A stretch of DNA of 64,000 bases from Lachnospiraceae bacterium (GTDB lineage: Bacteria; Bacillota; Clostridia; Lachnospirales; Lachnospiraceae): NCBI GenBank assembly GCA_021202335.1, contig JAJQDE010000042.1:27442-91441 (forward strand), read 5' to 3'. Below the pieces are notes generated by a model that did not search any database, was not told where the DNA came from, and worked only from the letters and a program-made list of their open reading frames with translations. Positions within the stretch are counted from its first letter, which is position 1. Each line of letters starts with the position of its first letter. Made by a program: the position numbers and the translations under genes. Below are positions 42,387 to 51,116 of this stretch, in pieces.

Positions 42387-43406
42387 ATGAAAGAGAGATT
42401 GGAACAGATTAAGGCGGAGGCAATCCGTCAGATTAATGCAAGCGATGCGCCGGGCAAATTAAACGAGGTGCGCGTCAATTTTTTGGGAAAGAAGGGTGAG
42501 CTTACCGCAGTGCTCAAGGGCATGAAGGACGTAGCGCCCGAGGACAGACCAAAGGTGGGACAGCTTGTCAATGAGGCAAGAGAGGAAATCGAGCGGGTTC
42601 TTGACGAGGCGAGGACAAGCATGGAGAAAAAGCTCCGCGACGCGAAAATGAAGGCGGAGGTTATTGATGTAACGCTCCCCGCGCAGAAGAATAATGTGGG
42701 GCACCGCCATCCAAACACGATAGCCCTTGAGGAGGTTGAGAGGATTTTTATCGGAATGGGCTATGAGGTCGTTGAGGGTCCGGAGGTTGAGAAGGATTAT
42801 TATAATTTTGAGGCGCTGAATATCCCTGCAGACCATCCCGCAAAGGACGAGCAGGATACATTTTATGTAAACGGCGATATATTGCTGAGGACGCAGACCT
42901 CGGGCGTGCAGGTGCATGAGATGGAGAAGGGCAGACTGCCTATCAGGATGATAGCCCCGGGACGCGTGTTCAGGGCAGATGAGGTGGACGCTACGCATTC
43001 CCCCTCTTTCCATCAGATAGAGGGGCTTGTCGTTGACAAAAACATCACGTTTGCGGATTTGAAGGGAACCCTTGCGGAGTTTGCAAAGGAGCTTTTCGGA
43101 GAGGACACAAGGGTTAAGTTCCGCCCGCATCATTTTCCGTTTACGGAGCCTTCCGCGGAGATGGACGTGTCGTGCTTTAAGTGCGGAGGAAGCGGCTGCC
43201 GCTTCTGCAAGGGCGAGGGCTGGATAGAGATACTCGGCTGCGGCATGGTTCATCCCAGGGTGCTTAAGATGTGCAATATCGACCCGGAGGAGTACACGGG
43301 CTTTGCGTTCGGCGTAGGCCTTGAGCGTATTGCGCTGTTAAAATATGAGATTGATGATATGCGGCTTTTATATGAGAATGATATAAGATTTTTAAGGCAG
43401 TTCTAA
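42387..43406 (+). CDS. pheS: Phenylalanyl-tRNA synthetase alpha subunit
   Basis: PheS carries the catalytic site of the alpha2-beta2 enzyme that charges tRNA-Phe. Motif 2 (GRVFRADEVDATHSPSFHQI) and motif 3 (GFAFGVGLERIALLKY) of class II synthetases are present, along with a CFKCGGSGCRFCKG cysteine cluster common in Firmicutes. The N-terminal 85 residues form the tRNA-binding coiled coil. ATG codons at 42384 and 42387 are both possible; GGAGG at 42376-42380 fits 42387 better. No T-box leader is seen upstream. Confidence 0.97.
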   Translation: MKERLEQIKAEAIRQINASDAPGKLNEVRVNFLGKKGELTAVLKGMKDVAPEDRPKVGQLVNEAREEIERVLDEARTSMEKKLRDAKMKAEVIDVTLPAQKNNVGHRHPNTIALEEVERIFIGMGYEVVEGPEVEKDYYNFEALNIPADHPAKDEQDTFYVNGDILLRTQTSGVQVHEMEKGRLPIRMIAPGRVFRADEVDATHSPSFHQIEGLVVDKNITFADLKGTLAEFAKELFGEDTRVKFRPHHFPFTEPSAEMDVSCFKCGGSGCRFCKGEGWIEILGCGMVHPRVLKMCNIDPEEYTGFAFGVGLERIALLKYEIDDMRLLYENDIRFLRQF

Positions 43407-43426
43407 GTGGATTGGAGGGTAAACAG

Positions 43427-45847
43427 ATGAATACACCATTATCGTGGATAAAGGCATATGTCCCCGAGCTGGATTGTGAAGTTAAGGAATATATGGATGC
43501 AATGACGCTTTCAGGAACGAAGGTTGAGGGCTGCGTGCATTTTGACAAAAATCTTGAGAAAATCGTCGTAGGGCGCATTGAGAAAATTGAGCGCCATCCG
43601 GACGCTGACAAGCTTATTGTCTGTCAGGTAAACATCGGAAACGGAACCGTTCAGATTGTGACGGGAGCGCCGAATGTGAAGGAGGGCGATTATGTACCTG
43701 TCGTTCTTGACGGCGGCAGGGTAGCGGGCGGACATGACGGAGGCCCGCTTCCCGAAAACGGAATAAAGATAAAGGCAGGCAAGCTCAGAGGCGTTGAATC
43801 GAACGGCATGATGTGCTCAATCGAAGAGCTTGGCTCAAGCCGTGACATGTACCCCGAAGCTCCCGAAAACGGCATATACGTTTTCCGAAAGGAGGTAACG
43901 CCGGGAGAGGATGCCGTTGAGGCGCTCGGACTGCACGATACGGTCGTGGAGTATGAGGTGACGTCAAACCGTGTGGACTGTTACAGTGTTTTGGGCATTG
44001 CAAGAGAGGCGGCGGCAACCTTTAAAAAGCCGTTTAAAGCGCCCGTGGTTGAGGCGTCGGGAAAAGATGAGGACGTAACAGGGTATATTTCCGTTGAGGT
44101 TCAGGCTCCTGACCTTTGCACGCGCTACTGCGCAAGAGTGTGCAAAAACATCAGGATAGCGCCCTCGCCCGAATGGATGAAAAGACGCCTTGCGGCGTGC
44201 GGCATCAGACCGATAAATAACCTTGTGGATATCACAAACTATGTTATGATGGAATACGGTCAGCCGATGCATGCTTATGATTTAAGCACGGTTGCCGGAA
44301 ATAAAATCATTGTAAGACGGGCTAAGAGCGGCGATACGTTTGAAACGCTTGACGGACAGACAAGAAAGCTTGACCCGGAAATGCTTATGATTTGCGATGC
44401 TGAGAAGGAAATAGGTCTTGCGGGCATCATGGGCGGCGAAAATTCAAAGATTACTGATGATGTGCAGACCGTGCTTTTCGAGGCGGCAACCTTTAATGGA
44501 GCCAATATCAGAAAATCCTCAAAGAGGGTAGGGCTTAGGACGGATGCGTCCGGAATTTTCGAGAAGGGGCTTGACCCCGAAAACGCGGAGACTGCGATAA
44601 ACAGGGCATGTCAGCTTATTGAGGAGCTTGGCTGTGGCGAGGTCGTAGGCGGCATCGTCGATGTTAAGGCGCCCCTGAAGGAATTAAGGAAAATTGTGTT
44701 TGAGCCTGAGAAGATAAACAGATTTTTGGGCACGGATATCGCAAGAGAGGAAATGCTGGAAATATTCGGCAGGCTTGAGCTTGCGTATGATGAGAGCACA
44801 AACCTGATTACGGTTCCCTCCTTCAGACAGGATGTCGAGGGCTTTGCGGATATCGCGGAGGAGGTCGCAAGATTTTACGGCTATGATAAGATACCGACCA
44901 CGCTTCCGGGCGGCGGAGCCGTGACGGGCAAGCTGCCGTTTAAGCTCAGAATTGAGGAGAAGGCAAGAGATATCGCGGAATACTGCGGATTTTCACAGGG
45001 AATGTGCTATTCCTTTGAAAGCCCGAAGGTGTTTGACAGGCTGCTGATTCCTGCCGACAGTGAGCTTAGAAGGACGGTTACGATTTCTAATCCCTTGGGC
45101 GAGGATTTTTCGATTATGAGAACGATTTCATTGAATGGAATTTTGACCTCGCTGGCAACAAACTATAACAGAAGAAATAAAAACGTGCGTTTATATGAGC
45201 TTGGAAATATTTATATTCCCAAAAGCGTTCCGGTGGTTGATTACCCTGACGAGAGAATGCAGTTTACGCTCGGAATGTACGGGGACGGCGATTTCTTTAC
45301 CATGAAGGGCGTGATAGAAGAATTTTTGGAGAGCGTCGGTATGAAGAGCAAAATCACATATGACCCGGATGCCGGAAAAACGTTTCTTCACCCGGGGCGT
45401 CAGGCGCTTATTAAATATCAGGATACAGTGCTTGGCTATTTGGGAGAAATTCATCCCGAGGTGACGGACAATTATGATATTGACGCAAAGGTTTATGTCG
45501 CCGTGCTTGACATGCCGGAGGTGCTGCCTTTTGCCTCATTTGACAGAAAGTACGAGGGGATTGCGAAATACCCTGCCGTGTCGCGGGATATCAGCATGGT
45601 GGTGCCGAAAAATGTTTTGGTCGGCGATATTGAGCGGATTATTGCGCAGAGAGGTGGAAAGATACTGGAGGGGTATCAGCTCTTTGACATTTATGAGGGC
45701 GCGCAGATTAAGGAAGGATATAAGTCCGTGGCGTATTCCATTACCTTCCGCGCAAAGGACAGAACGCTTGAGGAGAGCGATGTGTCAGGCGCTATGAAGA
45801 AGATTTTAAACGGTCTTGAGAGCCTCGGCATAGAGCTGCGCTCATAA
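43427..45847 (+). CDS. pheT: Phenylalanyl-tRNA synthetase beta subunit
   Basis: The 806-residue subunit has the expected order: [17 protein letters not shown] start, a tRNA-binding EMAP-like domain ([19 protein letters not shown]), the B3/B4 editing domain, the B5 domain ([20 protein letters not shown] region), a catalytic-like core and the C-terminal anticodon-binding fold ([16 protein letters not shown]). ATG 43427 is chosen because GGAGGG at 43414-43419 lies seven bases upstream. It follows pheS by 20 bases, the usual order. Confidence 0.97.
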   Translation: MNTPLSWIKAYVPELDCEVKEYMDAMTLSGTKVEGCVHFDKNLEKIVVGRIEKIERHPDADKLIVCQVNIGNGTVQIVTGAPNVKEGDYVPVVLDGGRVAGGHDGGPLPENGIKIKAGKLRGVESNGMMCSIEELGSSRDMYPEAPENGIYVFRKEVTPGEDAVEALGLHDTVVEYEVTSNRVDCYSVLGIAREAAATFKKPFKAPVVEASGKDEDVTGYISVEVQAPDLCTRYCARVCKNIRIAPSPEWMKRRLAACGIRPINNLVDITNYVMMEYGQPMHAYDLSTVAGNKIIVRRAKSGDTFETLDGQTRKLDPEMLMICDAEKEIGLAGIMGGENSKITDDVQTVLFEAATFNGANIRKSSKRVGLRTDASGIFEKGLDPENAETAINRACQLIEELGCGEVVGGIVDVKAPLKELRKIVFEPEKINRFLGTDIAREEMLEIFGRLELAYDESTNLITVPSFRQDVEGFADIAEEVARFYGYDKIPTTLPGGGAVTGKLPFKLRIEEKARDIAEYCGFSQGMCYSFESPKVFDRLLIPADSELRRTVTISNPLGEDFSIMRTISLNGILTSLATNYNRRNKNVRLYELGNIYIPKSVPVVDYPDERMQFTLGMYGDGDFFTMKGVIEEFLESVGMKSKITYDPDAGKTFLHPGRQALIKYQDTVLGYLGEIHPEVTDNYDIDAKVYVAVLDMPEVLPFASFDRKYEGIAKYPAVSRDISMVVPKNVLVGDIERIIAQRGGKILEGYQLFDIYEGAQIKEGYKSVAYSITFRAKDRTLEESDVSGAMKKILNGLESLGIELRS

Positions 45848-45879
45848 AACATCATTTGATAAAGGATGCGGTATGGAAA

Positions 45880-46914
45880 ATGGAACAGCTTTTAAAGAAG
45901 GATTTTTATTTTGAGCTGCCAAAGGAGCTGATTGCTCAGGACCCTCTTGAGGACAGAGCGGCTTCAAGGCTGCTTGTCCTTAATAAGGCTACGGGTGAGA
46001 TAGAGCACAGGGCTTTTACTGATATCGTGGATTATCTTCATGAGGGGGACTGCCTTGTGCTGAACAACACAAAGGTAATCCCGGCAAGGCTTATGGGCGT
46101 AAAAAAGGAAACCGGCGCGACAGTAGAGGTGCTTTTGCTCAAACGCCGTGAGAATGATGTCTGGGAAACCCTCGTAAAGCCCGGGAAAAAGGCAAGAGAG
46201 GGCGCCCGGCTTGTGTTTGGCGACGGACTGCTTACGGGCAGGGTCATTGACGTGGTTGAGGAAGGAAACAGGCTTATTCAATTTTCCTATGACGGCATTT
46301 TTGAGGAGGTGCTGGACAGGCTTGGAGAGATGCCGCTTCCGCCGTATATTACTCACAAGCTGCAGGATAAGAACCGCTATCAGACGGTGTATGCAAAGTA
46401 TGAAGGCTCGGCGGCGGCGCCTACGGCGGGACTTCATTTTACAAGAGAGCTGCTGCGCAGGGTGGAGGAAAAGGGCGTGCGCCTTGCCTATGTGACGCTT
46501 CACGTCGGGCTGGGGACCTTTCGCCCGGTAAAGGAGGAAAATCTCTTAAATCATCACATGCATTCGGAGTTTTATCAGATTTCCGACGAGGCGGCAGAGC
46601 TTATAAACAGCACGAAGCGGGCGGGCGGACGCGTGATTTGCGTGGGGACTACAAGCTGCCGGACGATAGAGAGCGCAGCTGACGAAACGTGCAGAGTGCG
46701 CGCAGGAAGTGGAAACACGGAGATTTTTATTTACCCCGGTTACAGGTTTAAGGTACTCGACAATCTGATTACAAACTTTCATCTGCCTGAGTCCACGCTA
46801 ATAATGCTTGTGTCCGCGCTTGCGGGACGCGGGAATATAATGCACGCATATGAAACCGCCGTGCAGGAGCGCTACCGCTTTTTTTCCTTTGGGGATGCTA
46901 TGTTTATTTTGTAA
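45880..46914 (+). CDS. queA: S-adenosylmethionine:tRNA ribosyltransferase-isomerase
   Basis: QueA transfers and rearranges the ribosyl part of S-adenosylmethionine onto 7-aminomethyl-7-deazaguanine in tRNA, making epoxyqueuosine. Family motifs: [20 protein letters not shown] at the start, [46 protein letters not shown] and [20 protein letters not shown]. The length of 344 residues is normal. A TTG at 45856 could add eight residues, but ATG 45880 matches the family start. tgt and the preQ1 genes are not in this window. Confidence 0.97.
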   Translation: MEQLLKKDFYFELPKELIAQDPLEDRAASRLLVLNKATGEIEHRAFTDIVDYLHEGDCLVLNNTKVIPARLMGVKKETGATVEVLLLKRRENDVWETLVKPGKKAREGARLVFGDGLLTGRVIDVVEEGNRLIQFSYDGIFEEVLDRLGEMPLPPYITHKLQDKNRYQTVYAKYEGSAAAPTAGLHFTRELLRRVEEKGVRLAYVTLHVGLGTFRPVKEENLLNHHMHSEFYQISDEAAELINSTKRAGGRVICVGTTSCRTIESAADETCRVRAGSGNTEIFIYPGYRFKVLDNLITNFHLPESTLIMLVSALAGRGNIMHAYETAVQERYRFFSFGDAMFIL

Positions 46915-46942
46915 TTTAAACTCTTATAAAAGTAGGAAAATT

Positions 46943-47260
46943 CAGAGAGGCTTTAAGATATCGTACACCGGCGATGCCGATGCAACGTACCGCATTATTG
47001 AAAAGAGCGCGGACATTTCAAAGGCAAAGATAACGATTGCCGCGAAAGAGTACACGGGCAGCGCGGTGACACTCGAAAAAGACGACTTTACGACCTTTAC
47101 ACTCGGAGGCACACCGCTGACGCTCGGAACGGATTATGAGATTGTTTCCTACACAAACAACGTAAAGAAGGGAACGGCAAGCGTGACCGTCCGCGGCATT
47201 AATAGCTGCGGCGGAATGAAAACAGTCAAGTTCAAAATCGGCGCAAAGGTGCTGAAATAA
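46943..47260 (+). pseudogene. Orphan C-terminal fragment of a surface repeat protein
   Basis: The frame reads FKISYTGDADATYRI, then ISKAKITIAAKEYTGSAVTL, then TLGTDYEIVSYTNNVKKGTA and NSCGGMKTVKFKIGAKVLK. This is the repeat style that ends Lachnospiraceae secreted Ig-like or leucine-rich proteins. There is no start codon with a ribosome site, no signal peptide, and upstream the frame runs into queA. It is best read as the remnant 3' end of a lost gene. It resembles, but does not copy, the C-terminal part of the protein at 31852-35592. Confidence 0.7.
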
Positions 47261-47276
47261 TTAAATTTACCATTGC

Positions 47277-47305
47277 TTGTCTAAATCAGTAAAGTATGGT
47301 AAAAT
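47277..47305 (+). promoter_or_regulatory. Promoter of the small-protein unit
   Basis: TTGTCT (47277-47282) and TAAAAT (47300-47305) are 17 bases apart. It begins 17 bases after the stop of the surface-protein fragment. Confidence 0.6.
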
Positions 47306-47336
47306 CAGAAACGAGCAAGCGACAAAGAAACCCAAA

Positions 47337-47390
47337 GGGCGGCGCAAAAGCCGCCCAAACGTTAATATTGTCAAGGAGGCAAGACTTGAC
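47337..47390 (+). promoter_or_regulatory. Structured leader with two hairpins before the 54-residue ORF
   Basis: GGGCGGC (47337-47343) pairs with GCCGCCC (47350-47356), and GTCAAG (47370-47375) with CTTGAC (47385-47390). The second hairpin contains AAGGAGG, a strong ribosome site for an 11-codon ORF that starts at TTG 47386 and ends at TAA 47419-47421, overlapping the start of the next gene. There is no T tract, so these are not simple terminators. A leader peptide or translational switch is possible. Confidence 0.45.
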
Positions 47391-47411
47391 AGAAGAAAGG
47401 AGATTAAAAGA

Positions 47412-47576
47412 ATGGAGGTAACGCAGGAAATGGGAATGACAGACAAACAGTTTAACGGATTTGTGAGATTTGTCCTTGATGACATCAAAGAAGTTCTTGA
47501 GGGAATGCCGGAGAGTAAAGAGAAAGAAAAGTTAGAAAAAGTAGCCGAAAATTTACAAAAAACTTTGGAAGATTAA
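47412..47576 (+). CDS. 54-residue helical protein, function unknown
   Basis: The predicted product starts MEVTQEMGMTDKQFNGFVRF and ends in a charged helix (EKEKLEKVAENLQKTLED). No membrane segment is visible. AAAGGAG at 47396-47402 stands nine bases before ATG 47412; in-frame ATG codons at 47430 and 47436 are alternatives, and the latter gives the conserved-looking core MTDKQFNGFVRFVLDDIKEV. It has its own promoter and a terminator downstream at 47688. Small proteins of this style are common in clostridial genomes, without known function. Confidence 0.6.
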   Translation: MEVTQEMGMTDKQFNGFVRFVLDDIKEVLEGMPESKEKEKLEKVAENLQKTLED

Positions 47577-47583
47577 GGATATG

Positions 47584-47603
47584 GCGGAGGCTTGCCACTC
47601 CGC
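47584..47603 (+). repeat. Hairpin downstream of the 54-residue ORF
   Basis: GCGGAG (47584-47589) pairs with CTCCGC (47598-47603) around GCTTGCCA. A 23-codon frame (ATG 47581 to TGA 47652) runs through it behind AAGGAT, but support for its translation is weak. The rest of 47577-47849 holds the terminator and promoter listed next. Confidence 0.5.
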
Positions 47604-47687
47604 TATAATTGTATTATCAGCCGGAAAACAACTGAAATACATTTGCTATTGATTTGACGGAGATTGAAGCAATGTTTTAAACCTGAG

Positions 47688-47708
47688 AGGCGGCAAGCCG
47701 CCTTTTTT
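47688..47708 (+). terminator. Intrinsic terminator of the small-protein unit
   Basis: AGGCGGC (47688-47694) and GCCGCCT (47697-47703) form a 7-bp stem with a very small loop, followed by a T tract. Its arms match those of the leader hairpin at 47337-47356, so they could cross-pair. Confidence 0.85.
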
Positions 47709-47754
47709 GGTGCGCAAAATCCCGATGATATATAAGGAAATGGGCTGAATTTGG

Positions 47755-47783
47755 TTGACAGAAAATATTACATGGGATAAACT
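47755..47783 (+). promoter_or_regulatory. Promoter of the stand-alone PilZ gene
   Basis: TTGACA (47755-47760) and TAAACT (47778-47783) are 17 bases apart. Confidence 0.8.
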
Positions 47784-47849
47784 GATTTTATGGGAATTGT
47801 GCCGGTGTGCAGACTCAGGCAAACGGTAGTGTGAAGGAGCGCTGATGAT

Positions 47850-48194
47850 ATGGAAGAGAGAAGAAAAAGCAAGAGGACGGATTTGAAATCGAGGCTTTTG
47901 GTGAAAAGACTTGACTCGGGCAAACAGGAGGAAATAGGGGTAGACGTCGTGAATGTTTCAAAGACAGGTATCGGATTTGTCTGTGATGAGCTGCTGGATA
48001 TGGGCGCGGTTTACGAGGCGTATCTTACGATTTGGACAAAAGAGGTGATTCATGCCTTTATCGAGATTGTGCGGATTGAAAAGGACGCTGACACTTATGA
48101 TTACGGCGGTCTGTTTATCGGGATGCCGGAGATTGATTCGCAGAGGATTGAGGTGTACAACACGGTGTCGGAAGCAGACCGATACGGCAGGTAG
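47850..48194 (+). CDS. Single-domain PilZ protein (cyclic di-GMP receptor candidate)
   Basis: The 114-residue protein consists of one PilZ domain. The arginine motif appears as ERRKSKRTDL at residues 3-12, and the second motif as NVSKTGIGF near residue 35. Both are in usable form, so cyclic di-GMP binding is likely. It has its own near-consensus promoter and no obvious partner gene. Single PilZ domains act by binding other proteins; the target is unknown. Confidence 0.85.
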   Translation: MEERRKSKRTDLKSRLLVKRLDSGKQEEIGVDVVNVSKTGIGFVCDELLDMGAVYEAYLTIWTKEVIHAFIEIVRIEKDADTYDYGGLFIGMPEIDSQRIEVYNTVSEADRYGR

Positions 48195-48217
48195 GCGTGG
48201 AAAGACCGGCAGTCCTG

Positions 48218-48616
48218 TCACGTCTCCATTATAAAGTAGGATTGTGTTGAGATTGCGACAAGTGTGCCGTTGTCCTTGAAAATATTGACCTCATACACCG
48301 CAATCCGTGAGCCGTATTTGATTTCCCTTGCTTCCGCGATAAGCTTTTGGGTATTGTATGCGGGAGTGAGATAGTGAATTGTGCTGTCAACCGTGACGAC
48401 ATTCTTTCCGTGCGTCAGCGCGGCGCTTCCGCCGATTGTGTCCGCAAGCGCGAAGGTACAGCCTCCGTGTACGATACCCTGCGGATTTAAAATTTCCGGC
48501 TTCATGGATATTTCACCCTTGCAGTAGCCCTGTGAAATTTCGGTAATACGCATACCGAGCAGATGTATGAAGCCCTGTTCATTATAAAAATGCTCTTTTA
48601 TGTGGTCATAATTCAT
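48218..48616 (-). CDS. PaaI-like hotdog-fold thioesterase
   Basis: The 132-residue protein has the hotdog motif NPQGIVHGGCTFALADTIGG, with the HGG...LAD pattern of PaaI/YbgC-type acyl-CoA thioesterases, and VDSTIHYLTPA in the core. It probably hydrolyses an aromatic or short-chain acyl-CoA. An upstream extension is open, but ATG 48616 has GGAGG six bases before it on the minus strand. It converges with the PilZ gene; a 23-base gap without terminator lies between. Confidence 0.88.
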   Translation of the reverse strand: MNYDHIKEHFYNEQGFIHLLGMRITEISQGYCKGEISMKPEILNPQGIVHGGCTFALADTIGGSAALTHGKNVVTVDSTIHYLTPAYNTQKLIAEAREIKYGSRIAVYEVNIFKDNGTLVAISTQSYFIMET

Positions 48617-48668
48617 GGTAATCCTCCATTCTGAAACGCCGGCAAATGACGTAATGCCGTTTATTATC

Positions 48669-48696
48669 ATTCTATCCTTTTTTTAATATTTATCAA
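48669..48696 (-). promoter_or_regulatory. Promoter of the thioesterase gene (minus strand)
   Basis: On the minus strand TTGATA (complement of 48691-48696) and TAGAAT (complement of 48669-48674) are 16 bases apart. On the plus strand a TATACT at 48770-48775 could serve the dehydratase cluster, but it has no good -35 box. Confidence 0.65.
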
Positions 48697-48831
48697 GTAA
48701 TATTTGTCCTGATTTAAACAGTTTATCGGTTCATTAAAATAAATCATAGCCTTTTTGGGCGTTTTTAGTTATACTATAAAAATATGCGGAAAAATTAAGG
48801 TTGGCGAAAACGCTTCGGAATGGAGGAAGAA

Positions 48832-49299
48832 ATGGGAAAAATTTTTAAATTTGAGCAGGATGTGGATACAGATCAGATTATTGCGTCGCAGTATATTATC
48901 TATCCGACAATAGACGAGATGAAGGCTCATGCCTTCGAATCGCTGGATGCGGATTTTGCTTCGCAGGTAAGACCGGGGGATTATGTGGTGGCTTCGGAGA
49001 ATTTTGGCTGCGGCTCGTCGAGAGAGCAGGCGCCGGCAGTCTTAAAGGCTTTGGGAGTGAAAGCGGTCGTTGCAAAGTCCTTTGCGCGCATTTTTTACAG
49101 AAATGCAATCAATATAGGGCTTCCGGTGATTGTGTGCAAGGATTTGCATGACAATGTGAACGCAGGCGATGATATGGAGCTTTCCATGCAGGAGGGCGTG
49201 GTGCGCGTAAACGGCAGGGAATACGAATGTACAAGGCTGCCGGAATATATGCAGGGAATCCTCGACCGGGGAGGTCTGATTGCATCATTGAATAACTAA
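48832..49299 (+). CDS. 3-isopropylmalate dehydratase-family small subunit, pair 1
   Basis: The roughly 155-residue protein is the swivel subunit of an aconitase-family hydro-lyase, of the short (archaeal/clostridial) type. Conserved parts are DVDTDQIIASQY, the ENFGCGSSREQAP active-site loop and KSFARIFYRNAIN. The loop after DTD, which helps set substrate choice in this family, reads SQYIIYPTIDEM and differs from that of the second pair. ATG 48832 is chosen since GGAGG at 48822-48826 stands five bases upstream. It precedes its large subunit by 35 bases. LeuD is the default name, but substrate is unproven. Confidence 0.88.
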   Translation: MGKIFKFEQDVDTDQIIASQYIIYPTIDEMKAHAFESLDADFASQVRPGDYVVASENFGCGSSREQAPAVLKALGVKAVVAKSFARIFYRNAINIGLPVIVCKDLHDNVNAGDDMELSMQEGVVRVNGREYECTRLPEYMQGILDRGGLIASLNN

Positions 49300-49334
49300 T
49301 TGCGGCAATGGAAGTGAGAACGGAGGAAGAGTGT

Positions 49335-50582
49335 ATGGGAATGACAATAGCAGAAAAAATTATTGCGGCGGCGGCAGGCGTGAGCGAGGTAAAGCCGGGC
49401 GATATACATACCGTGGAGCTGGACCGTCTTATGAGTAACGACGGCACGACGCATCTTACCATAGACATGTACAATCAGCTTAAAAACCCGCACATAGCGG
49501 ACGTGAACAAGCTTGTGTGGATTGTGGATCACAATGTGCCCTGCGACAGCGTAAAGACGGCGGCGTCCCACAAAAAAATGCGCGATTTTGCAAGGGAGCA
49601 CGGCATTACCTTTTATGAGGGGGCGGGCGTATGCCATCAGGTGATGCTGGAAAATCATGTCACAAGCGGCGAGCTGATATTCGGAGCGGACAGCCACACC
49701 TGCGCCTACGGTGCAGTGGGGGCGTTTGGCACGGGCGTAGGCTGTACGGATTATTTATACGCGATGGTTACGGGAACCTCATGGCTTTTGGTGCCGGAAA
49801 CGCTTCGCTTTAACCTTACGGGAAAGCTGAACGCGGGGGTATATGCCAGAGATTTAATCCTTTCGATTATAGGAATGATAGGCGCAAACGGAGCTAATTA
49901 CATGGCTATGGAGTTTGGAGGGGAGGGTCTTAAAACCCTGAGCATGAGCGATAGAATTGCAATCTGCAACCTTTGTGTGGAGGCAGGCGCAAAGACTGCG
50001 CTTATGGAGGTGGACGGGATTACCCTTGAATATTTAAAGGCGCACGGCAGAGAGCCGAAGCATCGCTTTGCGAGTGATGCGGACGCGCATTTTGCAAAGG
50101 TATACGATATTGACCTTTCCACAATCAGACCGATTGTTGCCAAGCCGCATTTTGTGGATAATGTGGTTGACGCGAAGGAGTGTGCGGGTATTCATATTGA
50201 CGAGGCATTCCTCGGCTCATGCAACAATGGACGCATTGAGGATTTGAGAGTGGGGGCGGAGCTTATCAGAGGAAAAAAGGTTCACCCGCTTGTGCGTTTT
50301 CTGGTCGTTCCTGCGAGCGCTAAGGTATACAGCCAGGCGCTTTCCGAGGGCATTATCGATACCTTCATGGAGGCGGGTGCAATCGTGATGAATCCCAACT
50401 GCAGCGTCTGCTGGGGAAGCTGTCAGGGCGTTATCGGAGAAAATGAGGTGCTGATAAGCACGGGGACGCGCAACTTCAAGGGGCGCGCCGGGCATAAGGA
50501 CTCATTTGTGTATCTTGCATCGGCGGCTACCGTCACGGCGTCCGCAATTAAGGGTGAGATTACCACGGCGGACTTATTATAG
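49335..50582 (+). CDS. 3-isopropylmalate dehydratase-family large subunit, pair 1
   Basis: The 415-residue subunit carries the 4Fe-4S cluster. Cluster cysteines lie in FLGSCNNGRIEDL and NPNCSVCWGSCQG. The aconitase motifs DHNVPCDS and GADSHTCAYGAVGAFGTGVG are present. The first cysteine motif has GSCNN instead of the common GSCTN. ATG 49335 follows GGAGGA; an ATG at 49308 has no good ribosome site. Possible substrates are isopropylmalate, citramalate or methylmalate derivatives, or dimethylmalate; these cannot be separated here. No leuA or leuB lies nearby. Confidence 0.88.
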   Translation: MGMTIAEKIIAAAAGVSEVKPGDIHTVELDRLMSNDGTTHLTIDMYNQLKNPHIADVNKLVWIVDHNVPCDSVKTAASHKKMRDFAREHGITFYEGAGVCHQVMLENHVTSGELIFGADSHTCAYGAVGAFGTGVGCTDYLYAMVTGTSWLLVPETLRFNLTGKLNAGVYARDLILSIIGMIGANGANYMAMEFGGEGLKTLSMSDRIAICNLCVEAGAKTALMEVDGITLEYLKAHGREPKHRFASDADAHFAKVYDIDLSTIRPIVAKPHFVDNVVDAKECAGIHIDEAFLGSCNNGRIEDLRVGAELIRGKKVHPLVRFLVVPASAKVYSQALSEGIIDTFMEAGAIVMNPNCSVCWGSCQGVIGENEVLISTGTRNFKGRAGHKDSFVYLASAATVTASAIKGEITTADLL

Positions 50583-50605
50583 AGAAAGGTAAGGATTGGT
50601 ATATA

Positions 50606-51097
50606 ATGGAGAAATTCAGCGGAAAAATATGGGTGCTTGGCGACGACATTGACACGGACATCATTATCCCCACGCAGTATTTGGCGCTAAAGACGGTCGA
50701 AGATATGGCGCCCTATGCGTTCTCGCCTTTGCGCCCTGAGCTTGCCTCACGTATACAAAAGGGAGATATGATTGTTGCGGGAAAAAATTTCGGCTGCGGT
50801 TCCTCAAGGGAACAGGCGCCTGAAATCATAAAGGCGCTTGGAATAAAATGCGTAATAGCAAAATCCTTTGCGCGCATTTTCTTTCGAAACGCAATCAACA
50901 ACGGACTTTTGCTGATAGAAAACGATGCGCTTCAGGCCACGGTAAGCGAGGGCGACGAGATAACGGTAACAATCAACGAGGCGATAGAGCACAAGGGCTG
51001 TACATATCCTGTTACGTCGCTTCCGGAAAACCTCGTGGATATCATCAATGCCGGCGGTCTTGTGAAGGCGATGCGCAGGCTCAACGGATTAGACTAA
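50606..51097 (+). CDS. 3-isopropylmalate dehydratase-family small subunit, pair 2
   Basis: This second small subunit (163 residues) has DIDTDIIIPTQYLALKTVED, GKNFGCGSSREQAPEIIKAL and KSFARIFFRNAINNGL. It is clearly homologous to the subunit at 48832 but well diverged, above all in the substrate loop (TQYLALKTVEDM against SQYIIYPTIDEM). It starts 23 bases after the first large subunit, so all four genes look like one operon. Confidence 0.88.
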   Translation: MEKFSGKIWVLGDDIDTDIIIPTQYLALKTVEDMAPYAFSPLRPELASRIQKGDMIVAGKNFGCGSSREQAPEIIKALGIKCVIAKSFARIFFRNAINNGLLLIENDALQATVSEGDEITVTINEAIEHKGCTYPVTSLPENLVDIINAGGLVKAMRRLNGLD

Positions 51098-51116
51098 AGA
51101 AAGGCAGGATAACGCA

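Noticed and set aside
46850..46942. A 136-residue gene starting inside queA
   Set aside because: The first 30 residues are queA read in another frame, with no ribosome site; only the later part looks like protein, so it is called a fragment.
47277..47411. Long form of the small ORF starting at TTG 47277
   Set aside because: That TTG is the -35 box of the proposed promoter, and the translated stretch covers hairpins rather than a protein-like sequence.
46915..48831. Cyclic di-GMP riboswitch or T-box upstream of the PilZ or LeuD-type genes
   Set aside because: No GEMM core, T-box sequence or specifier stem was found; only the promoters and hairpins listed are visible.
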